DNA of 64,000 nt from Flavisolibacter amylovorans (GTDB taxonomy: Bacteria > Bacteroidota > Bacteroidia > Chitinophagales > Chitinophagaceae). A program made the position numbers and the translations under genes. The stretch covers positions 496,001-560,000 of the forward strand of contig NZ_BAABGY010000007.1 in the NCBI RefSeq assembly GCF_039541815.1, in the 5' to 3' direction. Below, piece after piece: positions 49,226-58,774 of the stretch; positions within the stretch are counted from its first letter, which is position 1; each line of letters begins with the position of its first letter. The notes under the pieces were generated by a model. It was not told the DNA's origin, did not search any database, and saw only the letters and a program-made list of their open reading frames with translations.

Positions 49226-49942
49226 ATGAAATGGTCGCAATTCTTCACGTCTGCTGTAGGTCGGAAATTTGTAATGGCGTTGACCGGTTTGTTTCTCATC
49301 TCCTTTTTGATCGTGCACGTAGGCCTCAACGCCACGATCTTCAATGACCTTCGTTATTTCGATGAGCAGGACAATGGATCGATGTTCAACCGCGCGGCGC
49401 ACTTCATGGGCAACTCGCTCATCATCCGCATCATGGAGCTTGGACTGTTCGCGGGCATCATCCTGCATATCGTTCAGGGTTATGCCATCGAAATGAAAAA
49501 CCGGAGCCGCCGCGGCACCGGTTACCAGGTTTCGCTGGGTAACCGCGGATCGAAATGGTATAGCCGCAGCATGGCACTCCTGGGTACGCTCATCCTCCTC
49601 TTCCTCATCGTGCACGTGGCGCACTTCTGGGTGCCTTCGCGGATCACGCACGACATGGAGTCGGCTGTATACCACAACAACGGCGTGGAAGTACACAACC
49701 TGTTTCTCAAGATGTACGAGGTGTTCCAGCAGGAGTGGGTCGTGATCCTGTACCTTCTCGGTGTGGGCTCCCTCGCCTTCCACCTTTTCCACGGTTTCCA
49801 CAGCGCCTTCCGCTCGCTGGGTGTGAACAACAAAAAATACCTCGCGCTGCTCCGCAGCCTCGGCTACGGCTTCACCATCATCGTCAGCATCCTGTTTGCC
49901 CTGATGCCGATCGCCATGTACTTCGACTGGGTACAGCCCTGA
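49226..49942 (+). CDS. sdhC: Succinate dehydrogenase cytochrome b subunit
   Basis: A 238-residue membrane subunit with five helices, characteristic of the di-haem type B succinate:quinone oxidoreductases. Conserved His residues lie in FLIVHVGLNA, RAAHFMGN, GIILHIVQG, FLIVHVAHFW and LAFHLFHGFHSAF, and bind the haems. It anchors SdhAB and hands electrons to menaquinone. It starts an operon with sdhA (139 bases downstream) and sdhB. Confidence 0.95.
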   Translation: MKWSQFFTSAVGRKFVMALTGLFLISFLIVHVGLNATIFNDLRYFDEQDNGSMFNRAAHFMGNSLIIRIMELGLFAGIILHIVQGYAIEMKNRSRRGTGYQVSLGNRGSKWYSRSMALLGTLILLFLIVHVAHFWVPSRITHDMESAVYHNNGVEVHNLFLKMYEVFQQEWVVILYLLGVGSLAFHLFHGFHSAFRSLGVNNKKYLALLRSLGYGFTIIVSILFALMPIAMYFDWVQP

Positions 49943-50081
49943 TGCGGAAGCTTTCGAACCACCTGGCGCGAAAGCTTACACAAACGATAGCAGCCCGTTA
50001 AAAACGGGCGCGGCGCTCAACGGATCCCTGCCACCGGGCGTTATTGAACCAAAGAATCGCTCTAAATCAGAAATACGCATT

Positions 50082-52055
50082 ATGCTCGACGCAAAAATCC
50101 CTGCTGGTCCCCTCGAGAAGAAGTGGGAAGACTACAAAGGACATGTGAAGCTGGTGAACCCGGCCAACAAGCGCAAGCTGGAGATCATCGTGGTCGGCAC
50201 CGGTCTTGCCGGCGCCTCCGCCGCGGCCACACTCGGTGAGCTGGGCTACAAGGTCAAGGCCTTCTGCTTCCAGGACTCGCCCCGCCGCGCCCACTCCATT
50301 GCCGCCCAGGGTGGCATCAATGCTGCCAAGAACTACCAGAACGACGGCGACTCCGTATACCGTCTCTTCTACGATACCATCAAAGGGGGCGACTACCGTG
50401 CCCGCGAGGCCAACGTACACCGCCTCGCCGACGTGAGCCGCAACATCATCGACCAGTGCGTGGCCCAGGGCGTACCCTTTGCCCGTGAGTACGGCGGCCT
50501 GCTCTCGAACCGCTCCTTCGGCGGCACCCAGGTGCAGCGTACCTTCTACGCCGCCGGCCAGACCGGGCAGCAGCTCCTCATCGGCGCCTACCAGGCCCTG
50601 GAGCGCCAGGTAGCCCTCGGCAACGTAAAAATGTATACCCGGCACGAGATGCTCGACGTGGTGATGATCGACGGCAAGGCCCGTGGCATCATCGCCCGCG
50701 ACCTCGTGAAAGGCGAGCTCGAGCGCCACTTCGGCCATGCGGTGCTCCTGTGCAGCGGTGGCTACGGCAACGTGTTCTACCTCTCCACCAACGCCATGGG
50801 CTCCAACGTAACGGCAGCCTGGAAGGCCCACCGTAAGGGCGCCGCCTTTGCCAATCCCTGCTTCACGCAGATCCACCCCACCTGCATCCCCGTAACCGGC
50901 GACCACCAGTCGAAGCTGACGCTGATGTCGGAATCGCTCCGGAACGACGGCCGCATCTGGGTGCCGAAAAAGCAGGGCGACCACCGCAAGCCGGGCGAGA
51001 TCCCCGAAGAAGAAAGAGATTACTACCTCGAACGCAGGTACCCGGCTTTCGGTAACCTCGTGCCCCGCGACGTGGCCTCCCGCGCCGCCAAGGAGCGCTG
51101 CGATGCCGGCTACGGCGTAGGCTCCTCGAAGCAGGCCGTTTACCTCGATTATGCCGACGCCATTCAGCGCTATGGCAAGATCGAAGCCTCCAAGCGCAAC
51201 CTTGCCAACGCGGATGCCGCCACCATCACCACCCTTGGTAAAGAAGTGGTGAAGGAGAAGTACGGCAACCTGTTCGACATGTACGAGAAGATCACCGGGG
51301 AGAACCCGTACGAGATCCCGATGCGCATTTACCCGGCTGTGCACTACACGATGGGCGGCCTCTGGGTAGACTACGAGCTGATGACCACGATCCCGGGCCT
51401 GTATGCGCTTGGCGAAGCCAACTTCTCCGACCACGGTGCCAACCGGCTTGGTGCCTCGGCCCTCATGCAGGGCCTCGCCGACGGCTATTTCGTGATTCCC
51501 TATACGATCGGCAACTACCTCGCCGACGAGATCCGCGTCAATGCCATTCCGACGGACCACCCCGCCTTCGTGGAAGCCGAGCGTGCCGTACAGGAGCGCC
51601 TCGAGACGTTCATGAACATCAAGGGCAAGCAGTCGGTAGAGAGCATGCACAAGCGCCTCGGCAAGATCATGTGGGATAAGTGCGGCATGGCGCGTAACGC
51701 CGAAGGGCTGAAGCAGGCGATCGAAGAGATCCGCGCACTGAAAAAGGAGTTCTGGAGCGATATCCGCATCCCCGGCGCCATCAAGGACTTCAACCCCGAG
51801 CTCGACAAGGCCGGCCGCGTAGCCGATTTCATCGAACTGGGCGAGCTCATGTGCCTCGACGCCCTGCAGCGCGAAGAAAGCTGTGGCGGTCACTTCCGTG
51901 AGGAGTACCAGACCGAAGAGGGAGAGGCACTGCGCCAGGACGACAAGTTCATGTATGTAGCCGCCTGGGAAATGAAAGGCGAGCACGAATGGCAGCTGCA
52001 CAAGGAGGAACTGCGCTACGAGGTCATCAAGGTCAGCCAGCGCTCTTACAAGTAA
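50082..52055 (+). CDS. sdhA: Succinate dehydrogenase flavoprotein subunit
   Basis: A 657-residue FAD protein of the type B enzyme (longer than E. coli SdhA, 588). The dinucleotide motif VVGTGLAGASAAATLGELG is near residue 32; RRAHSIAAQGGINAAKNY carries the His that binds FAD covalently. Substrate residues are in HPTCIPVTGDHQSK and the C-terminal HYTMGGLWVDYE, GEANFSDHGANRLGASALMQG. It oxidises succinate to fumarate in the TCA cycle. Very long open frames on the opposite strand are artefacts. Confidence 0.97.
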   Translation: MLDAKIPAGPLEKKWEDYKGHVKLVNPANKRKLEIIVVGTGLAGASAAATLGELGYKVKAFCFQDSPRRAHSIAAQGGINAAKNYQNDGDSVYRLFYDTIKGGDYRAREANVHRLADVSRNIIDQCVAQGVPFAREYGGLLSNRSFGGTQVQRTFYAAGQTGQQLLIGAYQALERQVALGNVKMYTRHEMLDVVMIDGKARGIIARDLVKGELERHFGHAVLLCSGGYGNVFYLSTNAMGSNVTAAWKAHRKGAAFANPCFTQIHPTCIPVTGDHQSKLTLMSESLRNDGRIWVPKKQGDHRKPGEIPEEERDYYLERRYPAFGNLVPRDVASRAAKERCDAGYGVGSSKQAVYLDYADAIQRYGKIEASKRNLANADAATITTLGKEVVKEKYGNLFDMYEKITGENPYEIPMRIYPAVHYTMGGLWVDYELMTTIPGLYALGEANFSDHGANRLGASALMQGLADGYFVIPYTIGNYLADEIRVNAIPTDHPAFVEAERAVQERLETFMNIKGKQSVESMHKRLGKIMWDKCGMARNAEGLKQAIEEIRALKKEFWSDIRIPGAIKDFNPELDKAGRVADFIELGELMCLDALQREESCGGHFREEYQTEEGEALRQDDKFMYVAAWEMKGEHEWQLHKEELRYEVIKVSQRSYK

Positions 52056-52121
52056 TGCTTTAGGGCGCCGCAGGGCGCTTACCATCATCCGAATCAACCG
52101 CGTTCTTTAAACGACTGAAGA

Positions 52122-52886
52122 ATGGAACACTACAATATGAACCTGACGCTCAAAGTATGGCGCCAGGCCAACAACAGCACTCCGGGCCGCTTTGAGACCT
52201 ATAAGGTATCCGATATCTCCTCCGAGATGTCGTTCCTCGAAATGTTCGACGTGCTCAACGAGCGCCTCGTGATCGAGGGCGAAGACCCGATCGCATTCGA
52301 CCACGATTGCCGCGAGGGCATCTGCGGCATGTGCTCCATGCACATCAACGGGCGCCCGCACGGTCCCTGGCATGCTACCACCACCTGCCAGTTGCACATG
52401 CGTGCCTTTAAGGACGGAGACACCATCGTGGTGGAGCCCTGGCGCGCCCAGGCCTTCCCGGTGATCAAGGACCTCGCCACCGATCGCTCCGCATTCGACC
52501 GCATCGTGCAGGCCGGCGGCTTCGTATCGGTGAATACGGGTAATGCCGTGGACGGCAACGCCATCCCGATCGAGAAGGAGCATGCCGACGCTTCCTTTGC
52601 CGCGGCATCCTGTATCGCCTGCGGCGCCTGTGTGGCGGCCTGTAAAAACGCCTCCGCCTCGCTCTTCACCGCCGCCAAGGTGGCCCACCTCAACCTGCTG
52701 CCCCAGGGCAAGCCCGAGGCCAAGCTGCGCGTGCTGAGCATGGTAGACCAGATGGACAAGGAAGGCTTCGGATCCTGCACGTTCACAGGTGCCTGCGAGG
52801 CCGTGTGCCCGAAAGAGATCTCGGTGACCAATATCTCCCGCATGCACCAGGATTACCTGTTCGCAGGCCTGGCGACGGAGAAATAA
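52122..52886 (+). CDS. sdhB: Succinate dehydrogenase iron-sulfur subunit
   Basis: A 254-residue protein with three iron-sulfur clusters: 2Fe-2S in CREGICGMC plus the later TTTC, 4Fe-4S in CIACGACVAAC, and 3Fe-4S in SCTFTGACEAVCPKE. It links FAD in SdhA to the haems of SdhC. It lies 66 bases after sdhA and is followed by a strong terminator. Confidence 0.97.
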   Translation: MEHYNMNLTLKVWRQANNSTPGRFETYKVSDISSEMSFLEMFDVLNERLVIEGEDPIAFDHDCREGICGMCSMHINGRPHGPWHATTTCQLHMRAFKDGDTIVVEPWRAQAFPVIKDLATDRSAFDRIVQAGGFVSVNTGNAVDGNAIPIEKEHADASFAAASCIACGACVAACKNASASLFTAAKVAHLNLLPQGKPEAKLRVLSMVDQMDKEGFGSCTFTGACEAVCPKEISVTNISRMHQDYLFAGLATEK

Positions 52887-52945
52887 GACAACACTCGTAT
52901 AGTAGTTGCTGCAGGAAAAGTGCGGCGGCAGTACCTCGCAGATAG

Positions 52946-52976
52946 AGCCCCCGGCATAAGCGTCGGGGGCTTTTTG
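52946..52976 (+). terminator. Terminator of the sdhCAB operon
   Basis: AGCCCCCGGC and GTCGGGGGCT form the stem, followed by TTTTT. Confidence 0.9.
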
Positions 52977-53075
52977 CGTGCAGTACCGGGCTGCGCGCCC
53001 GGGCGTCCGGGTGGATCGTTGGCACCTGCACCTTGTGGCTACGTCCCCAGTAGCGAGGAGACCGGGTTGTGGAGC

Positions 53076-53282
53076 TCAGGATCGCTTACCACGATCTGCC
53101 GGGGAAGACGCCGGGTCGGGCGCAGACGACACGGGCTTTTGGGTAAGTTCCCTGAGCTTTTCAATGAGTGGGAGCAAGTCGCGGGCCGGAAGCCCCAATG
53201 TGAAGGCCTCTGCAAGCAGGTCCTCAAGCTCGCGGGCCTGATCCTGCGGAGACGGGGCACCTGCCTCTGAATAACTACACAT
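53076..53282 (-). CDS. Small uncharacterised protein
   Basis: A 68-residue protein starting MCSYSEAGAP with one amphipathic helix region (ARELEDLLAEAFTLGLPARDLLPLIEKLRELTQ) and a hydrophilic tail. It is the last of three closely spaced genes with the sigma-like open frame upstream; the spacing is 26 bases. No family is recognised. Confidence 0.55.
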   Translation of the reverse strand: MCSYSEAGAPSPQDQARELEDLLAEAFTLGLPARDLLPLIEKLRELTQKPVSSAPDPASSPADRGKRS

Positions 53283-53308
53283 GGTAATTGTTTGTTCGGT
53301 TATCTGAA

Positions 53309-53662
53309 TCAGCGGATGGAGCGGTGGCCCGGCAGGTAGGGTCGTTTGATGATCACGGCCTCGGCAGGCGTGCGCAGCGTCATACTTGCGGCGCGCTCGG
53401 TCATCCATTCCGGCTGACGTTGCAGGGCATCGAGAATCGCCTGGCGCACGGTCGTCAATTCGATGCATTCATCCGTTCTGAGCAGCAGGAAATCGAAGTC
53501 CGTCTTGACCGTGATCTCGTTACCGTAGACTGCCAGGAGATCGGGGTGGTAGAAGCAAACGAACACCAGGCAGGGAAACTCGGTAGCGTCGATGTGTGCG
53601 TCGCAGGAATAGCGGGTTCCGTGTAGCATGAACGGGAGTGCCAGGAGTGAAGTCGGGGTCAT
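53309..53662 (-). CDS. Uncharacterised protein in the sigma-like cluster
   Basis: A 117-residue soluble protein with no signal peptide. Recognisable segments are RYSCDAHIDATEFPCLVFV, LAVYGNEITVKTDFDFLLL and a C-terminal helix ECIELTTVRQAILDALQRQ. It begins 42 bases after the sigma-like open frame. Function unknown. The ATG at 53662 is used; a longer start at 53701 would abut the neighbouring stop. Confidence 0.65.
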   Translation of the reverse strand: MTPTSLLALPFMLHGTRYSCDAHIDATEFPCLVFVCFYHPDLLAVYGNEITVKTDFDFLLLRTDECIELTTVRQAILDALQRQPEWMTERAASMTLRTPAEAVIIKRPYLPGHRSIR

Positions 53663-53704
53663 TGTCGGTAGTTGGTTAGAAAGCATAAGAGGCAGCAGCA
53701 AGCG

Positions 53705-54076
53705 TCAGCCAGCCGTGGGCAGCGAAGGTTTCAACCGCGCCAGGAGCTCGCTCCGGCTTAGCGACAGTGAAGCAGAGGCGACTTGCAGGGTGATCCCCAA
53801 AAGCCAGCGGAACCGGGCGCACGGCGCTACGGAAGAAGCGGTCCAGACGCGGGCGGCAGCCACGATCGTTGCTTCCAGCATCCTTGCCGCAAGTCCGGTA
53901 TCGGAGGTCAGCCGCAGCAGGAGTGCATACAAGCTGCGGCTGTACCGGTCATACAGTGCAGAAAGCTCAGCAATTGCCTCGGAGGGTAAATAGCCGTTAC
54001 TCGTAAAAGGGTCGTTCCCGCGAGGCGGTAAACCTGCTGACGAAAAGGGGCTATTGGTGTTTTCGATACAATGAAG
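53705..54076 (-). pseudogene. Sigma-70 region-2-like open frame with no canonical start
   Basis: The frame is open for 123 codons and encodes a segment resembling sigma-70 region 2: ELSALYDRYSRSLYALLLRL, then DTGLAARMLEATIVAAARVW and FRWLLGITLQVASASLSLS. The region is as in ECF sigma factors, but the core-binding/-10 motif (usually EDVLQDTF) is MLEATIV, region 4 is missing, and no ATG, GTG or TTG precedes the conserved part; the only TTG (53932) cuts into it. I call it a degenerate gene; a start at ATT or ATC is the alternative. Confidence 0.6.
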
Positions 54077-54274
54077 CTAACGAAGGCGAACCGGGGAACT
54101 ACTATACAATTCCAGAAGAATGCTACATAATTCGGGTCTTCGGGGGCGGCCCTGCACCGGCGCCCCATCGCGGCGCTATTCTTGTTCTTGATAAACCCTC
54201 AATCGAAAAGTCTACCTTGCCGGTTGGTCCTTGCTTCGGTACTCCTTCCCGGTACCCCATTACCCGCTTACATT

Positions 54275-54853
54275 TTGAAGATCTACATCAAACATATGGT
54301 CACCCGGCGCTGCATCATGGTAGTGAAAGACGAGCTCGAGCGGCTGGGGATCGAGTGGGAGGATGTTACGCTCGGCGAGGCCGTCGTTTGCGGCTACCTG
54401 GGCACCGCGCAGCTCGAAGCACTGAGCCAATCGCTTAAAAAATCAGGGCTCGAGCTTTACGATGACAAGAAAGTCCGTACCGTGGAGCAGATCAAAGCCG
54501 CGGTGATCGGGCAAATCCACTATAGCACCGAGCCGCTGGAAGAAAATTTTTCGGCCTACCTCTCCCGCACGCTGCAACTCGACTACGCCTACCTGTCGAA
54601 GTTGTTCGCTGCCACCCAGGGGCAAACGCTCGAGCATTATATCATTCAGAATAAGATCGAAAAAGTAAAAGAGCTGCTGATCTACGAAGACCTCACGGTT
54701 GCTGAGATCGCGCACCGCCTGCACTATAGCAGCGCCGCGCACCTTTCCAACCAGTTCAAGAAAGTAACCGGGTTTACCGCTTCCTATTTCAAAGAACTCA
54801 AGCGCATCCGCACAGAAAGTAAAGAGACAACAGACAAAAAAAAGCCTTTATGA
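54275..54853 (+). CDS. AraC-type regulator with HMA-like N-terminal domain
   Basis: A 192-residue DNA-binding protein. Residues 1-70 resemble the ferredoxin-like HMA fold that begins this Bacteroidota family (MKIYIKHMVTRRCIMVV); the usual CxxC metal pair is reduced to one Cys13. Residues 90-190 form an AraC double helix-turn-helix (SAYLSRTLQLDYAYLSKLF, LTVAEIAHRLHYSSAAHLSNQFKKVTGFTASYFKEL). It starts with TTG, giving the family N-terminus; the first ATG at 54296 would remove it. Its end overlaps the cupin gene (ATGA). Confidence 0.82.
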   Translation: MKIYIKHMVTRRCIMVVKDELERLGIEWEDVTLGEAVVCGYLGTAQLEALSQSLKKSGLELYDDKKVRTVEQIKAAVIGQIHYSTEPLEENFSAYLSRTLQLDYAYLSKLFAATQGQTLEHYIIQNKIEKVKELLIYEDLTVAEIAHRLHYSSAAHLSNQFKKVTGFTASYFKELKRIRTESKETTDKKKPL

Positions 54854-55191
54854 AACCAGGAGATATTTTACCGGGCGTAGCACACATCATAGTGGAGATC
54901 ATCGAATACATGCCGAATTCGATCGTGAGCAAGACGATCCTGAATAAAAGCACGGGCCACGTCAGCGTCATGTCGTTCGACAGCGGGGAGGGGTTGCTCG
55001 AAAAGATCTCTCCGTTCGATACGTTCGCCCAGGTGATCGACGGCACCGCGGAGATCATGATCGAGGGCGTAGCCCACCAGCTTTCCACCGGGCAGGGCAT
55101 TGTCATCCCCGCCCACCGCTCCAACGTCATTAACGCCCGCGAGCGCTTCAAAATGATCATGACCGTGATCCGGAGCGGGATGGAGAATTGA
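54850..55191 (+). CDS. Cupin-domain protein
   Basis: A 113-residue single cupin (beta barrel). HVSVMSFDSGEGLLEKISPFDTFAQVIDG and GQGIVIPAHRSNVINARERFKMIMTVI are the two cupin motifs, though the metal His residues are partly replaced. Translationally coupled to the AraC-type regulator, so it may be a target or partner of it. Substrate unknown. Confidence 0.85.
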   Translation: MKPGDILPGVAHIIVEIIEYMPNSIVSKTILNKSTGHVSVMSFDSGEGLLEKISPFDTFAQVIDGTAEIMIEGVAHQLSTGQGIVIPAHRSNVINARERFKMIMTVIRSGMEN

Positions 55192-55273
55192 GCTCCGGCA
55201 CACACCGGGAGCACTGCTAGGAAATTTAGCATACCATTTCCGTTTAAAGTTGGAATTTTACCAGTTTTAAACT

Positions 55274-58200
55274 GTGCTCCGCTTGCCTTATTGCTTACGG
55301 ATCTTCCTGGCCCTCGTACTGGCGGCTTTCGCAGGAACCGCCGTTGCCCAAACCCCCGGGTCGAACCTGCGGGTGGCGAAGCGGGCAGTGCAGGCCGACT
55401 CGCTCGTGCTCGACAGCCTGAGCATCGTTCCGGGTACGGTACGGGTGGCCGGCGTGGCCGACAGCAGCTACCGGCTCGACGAAGTCCGCGGCCTGCTGTA
55501 CTGGAAGTCGAAACCTGCGGCCGACTCGGTACGGGTCGAGTACCGCGTGTTTCCGTATCGCCTTAATTCGTACGTGCAGCGGCTTAACTACGACTCCGTG
55601 CGCAACTTTTCCTACCTGCGCCCCTTCGAGTTCAACGCCGGCGGCAACGCACCCGACAACCGCAGCCTCTTCAACTTCGGCAACCTGCAATACAGCGGCT
55701 CTTTCGGGCGCGGGATCGCCTTCGGCAACACGCAGGATGCGCTCGTCAACTCGAACTTCAACCTCCAGCTCAGTGGCTACCTCGGCGACTCCATCGAGAT
55801 CGCGGCGGCCATCACCGACAACAACATTCCCATTCAGCCCGATGGCACCACCCAGCAGCTCAACGAGTTCGACCAGGTGTTCCTGCAATTCAAGAAGAAG
55901 AACTGGCAGCTCAATCTCGGCGACATCGACCTGCGGCAGAACAACCTGTATTTCCTGAATTTCTACAAGCGCCTTCAAGGCATCACGTTCCAAACCACTT
56001 ACGGCATCGGGCGCGGCAGCAAGGGCTCTTCGCTCGTGAGCGGCTCCATCGCGAAGGGCAAGTTCTTCCGTAACCTGATCGACGCCACCACTACGGACAA
56101 CCTCGAAGGCAACCAAGGGCCGTACCGCCTCCAGGGCGCCAACAACGAGTTCTTCTTCATCGTGCTGGCCAACTCCGAGCGCGTGTTTCTCGACGGCGTG
56201 CTGCTGCAGCGGGGCGAAGACCAGGACTACGTAATCAATTACAACACGGCTGAAGTAACGTTTACGCCACGGCGCCTCATCTCCAAGGATTCGAGGATCC
56301 AGATCGAATTCGAGTATGCCGACCGCAACTACCTCAACTCGAACCTCTTTGCCTCGCAGACGCTTGACCTTGGCCCTAAACTTCAGGTGCGCATCGGCGC
56401 CTTCCAGAACTCGGATGCGAAGAATTCCGCGATCAACCAGACGCTCGACGACCGGCAGCGCGCTTTCCTGGAGTCGATCGGCGACAGCGTGAAAAGTGCC
56501 TTTTACCCGACCGTGGTCGAAGACACGTTCTCGATCAATCGCATCCAGTACGAGAAGGTGCGCTTTACCAATGCGGCCGGACTTCCGGATTCGTTCTATC
56601 GTTACTCCACCGATCCGCAGGTAGCCCGGTTTACGGTAACCTTTACGGAACTGGGAGCCGGGCGCGGCAATTACAACCCCGTGCAGAATGGCGCCAACGG
56701 GAAGGTCTTCGCCTACGAAGCACCTGACCCGGTTACGGGCGAAAAGCGCGGACGCTATGAGCCGGTGAGCCAGCTCGTGACGCCGAAGCGCCAGCAGGTG
56801 GTGAGCATCGGGGCCGATTACCGGATCGACAAAAACAATGTACTCAAGACCGAGCTCGCGATGAGCAACTACAGCGCCAATACGTTCTCGAAGCGCGATG
56901 CCGCCGACGACCGCGGCTTTGCCGGGCGGCTTCAGTATGCCAATACAACCCGTATTGCCACTGCCCGCGGGCTTACGCTGAATGCCGCCTTCGACGTGGA
57001 GCACGAGCAAAAAAGCTTCCGCCCGCTCGAGCGGCTGCGCTACGTGGAGTTCAGCCGCGAGTGGGGACTTCCGCTGACAGCCGTCACGGAACCTGCCGAG
57101 GAAACGATCCTGCGCGGCTCCGTAGGACTGAAAGACGAGCGCGGCCACACGTTCAACTACCAGCTGATGTCGTACAAGCGCGGTACCGACTACCAGGGCC
57201 TGCAACAGCTCCTGCAGCACGGCTTTGTGCTCGGCGGCTGGACCTTTGCCAACCAGCTTTCGGTAACCCGCTTTTCGAACAGCGTGGACAAGGGTTCTTT
57301 TTTGCGGCCGGTGGTGGATGCGAGCAAGACCCTGGAGCGGCTCCGCAACCTGAAGGTGGGCGTGCGGTATGCATTGGAGCACAACGAGGTACAGAACAAG
57401 GCCGGCGATAGCGTGAGGCTCGGCTCTTTTTCTTTCGATACGTGGACCGCCTACCTGCGTACCGACGAGAGCCGGCGCAACAAATACGCGCTGACCTTCT
57501 ACACACGCGCCGACAAGTACCCCGATACCACCAGGCTCGCGCGCGGCGACCGGAGCTACAACACCAACTTCCAGGCGGAGCTGCTGGGCAACGAGCGGCA
57601 CCAGCTGGTGGTGAATGCCACGTACCGCGTGCTGGAAGTATATAATGAAAAAGTATCACCGCAGAAGCCTGACCGCACCTTCCTCGGCCGCGCCGAATAC
57701 CAGGTAAACGAGTTCAAGGGCTTCATCAACGGAAGTGTACTTTACGAGCTCGGGGCAGGGCAGGAGCAGCGGCGCGATATCGCCTATTTCCCGGTGCCGG
57801 CGGGGCGTGGGGAATACGCCTGGAACGATTACAACAGCGACGGCATCGAACAGATCAACGAGTTCGAGATCGCGCAGTTCCCGGACCAGGCGAAATACAT
57901 TCGCATCCTCATTCCCACTAACGAGTTCGTAAAGGCGAACTACAACACCATCAACTACAACCTGCAGTTCTCGCCCCGCTCGCTTTTTGAAGGAGGGAAG
58001 CGGGGCAAATTCCTCTCGCGCTTTACGTGGCAAACCTCGATGCAGAAAACGAAAAAATCGGTGGCGCGGGGCGACGTCGACTTCAACCCGTTCAAATACG
58101 GGATCGAGGATACCGCGCTCATCACGGCACTCACCGCCATCAACAATACCGTTTCCTTCAACCGCTTCTCCGGCAAGTGGGGCGTAGACCTGAGCAACCT

Positions 58201-58774
58201 GCAAAACACCGGAAAGAACCTGCTGACCTATGGATATGAAAGCCGCCGGGTGAACGACTGGCTGCTGAAGCTGCGCTGGAACCTTTCGACGTCGTTTACC
58301 CTGAACCTGAATAACAAGATGGGCCGCAACAACCTGGCTACGCCCTCGTTCGGGAACCGGAACTACGCGTTGAAGACATGGAGCACCGAGCCGCAGCTGG
58401 TGTATTTATACAAGTCGGTGTTCCGGGTGCAGACAGCGTACCGCTTCGACAACAAGCAGAACCTGCCTGAGTACGGCGGCGAGCGCTCGCAAACACACGC
58501 GCTGACGCTGGAAAGCAAATACAACGTACTTCAGAATGCTTCCATCAACGGGCGCTTTACATTCAGCAACATCTCCTATCCCTTTGCCCCGAACACGACG
58601 GTAAGCTACATCATGCTCGAAGGCCTGCTGCCCGGCCGCAACTACCAGTGGTCGATCGACCTGACGAAGCGGATCCTGAAGAACATCGAGATGAACATCC
58701 AGTACGAGGGCCGGCAGGCCGGAACGGCGAATACGGTGCACATCGGGCGGGCGTCGGTGCGGGCGTTATTCTGA
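55274..58774 (+). CDS. Large outer-membrane beta-barrel-like protein, Bacteroidota-type
   Basis: A 1166-residue protein with a signal peptide (MLRLPYCLRIFLALVLAAFA, cleavage near residue 26). The rest is full of alternating strands with aromatic ends. Notable parts are FNFGNLQYSGSFGRGI, LGDSIEIAAAITDNN, QFKKKNWQLNLGDIDL, DSRIQIEFEYADRNY and the C-terminal TVHIGRASVRALF, whose last Phe is typical for beta-barrels inserted by BamA. It is probably a membrane-embedded outer-membrane protein of unknown role. No lipid- or iron-uptake partner adjoins it. Confidence 0.8.
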   Translation: MLRLPYCLRIFLALVLAAFAGTAVAQTPGSNLRVAKRAVQADSLVLDSLSIVPGTVRVAGVADSSYRLDEVRGLLYWKSKPAADSVRVEYRVFPYRLNSYVQRLNYDSVRNFSYLRPFEFNAGGNAPDNRSLFNFGNLQYSGSFGRGIAFGNTQDALVNSNFNLQLSGYLGDSIEIAAAITDNNIPIQPDGTTQQLNEFDQVFLQFKKKNWQLNLGDIDLRQNNLYFLNFYKRLQGITFQTTYGIGRGSKGSSLVSGSIAKGKFFRNLIDATTTDNLEGNQGPYRLQGANNEFFFIVLANSERVFLDGVLLQRGEDQDYVINYNTAEVTFTPRRLISKDSRIQIEFEYADRNYLNSNLFASQTLDLGPKLQVRIGAFQNSDAKNSAINQTLDDRQRAFLESIGDSVKSAFYPTVVEDTFSINRIQYEKVRFTNAAGLPDSFYRYSTDPQVARFTVTFTELGAGRGNYNPVQNGANGKVFAYEAPDPVTGEKRGRYEPVSQLVTPKRQQVVSIGADYRIDKNNVLKTELAMSNYSANTFSKRDAADDRGFAGRLQYANTTRIATARGLTLNAAFDVEHEQKSFRPLERLRYVEFSREWGLPLTAVTEPAEETILRGSVGLKDERGHTFNYQLMSYKRGTDYQGLQQLLQHGFVLGGWTFANQLSVTRFSNSVDKGSFLRPVVDASKTLERLRNLKVGVRYALEHNEVQNKAGDSVRLGSFSFDTWTAYLRTDESRRNKYALTFYTRADKYPDTTRLARGDRSYNTNFQAELLGNERHQLVVNATYRVLEVYNEKVSPQKPDRTFLGRAEYQVNEFKGFINGSVLYELGAGQEQRRDIAYFPVPAGRGEYAWNDYNSDGIEQINEFEIAQFPDQAKYIRILIPTNEFVKANYNTINYNLQFSPRSLFEGGKRGKFLSRFTWQTSMQKTKKSVARGDVDFNPFKYGIEDTALITALTAINNTVSFNRFSGKWGVDLSNLQNTGKNLLTYGYESRRVNDWLLKLRWNLSTSFTLNLNNKMGRNNLATPSFGNRNYALKTWSTEPQLVYLYKSVFRVQTAYRFDNKQNLPEYGGERSQTHALTLESKYNVLQNASINGRFTFSNISYPFAPNTTVSYIMLEGLLPGRNYQWSIDLTKRILKNIEMNIQYEGRQAGTANTVHIGRASVRALF

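Noticed and set aside
50067..52097. A 676-codon open frame opposite sdhA
   Set aside because: High-GC antisense shadow of sdhA with no recognisable domain.
53628..53993. A 121-codon plus-strand frame opposite the sigma-like open frame
   Set aside because: No domain, Ser/Arg/Ala-rich; the minus strand has the recognisable sigma region-2 pattern.
55295..57601. A 768-codon open frame opposite the outer-membrane protein gene
   Set aside because: Same explanation; the plus-strand frame has a signal peptide and a coherent beta-strand pattern.
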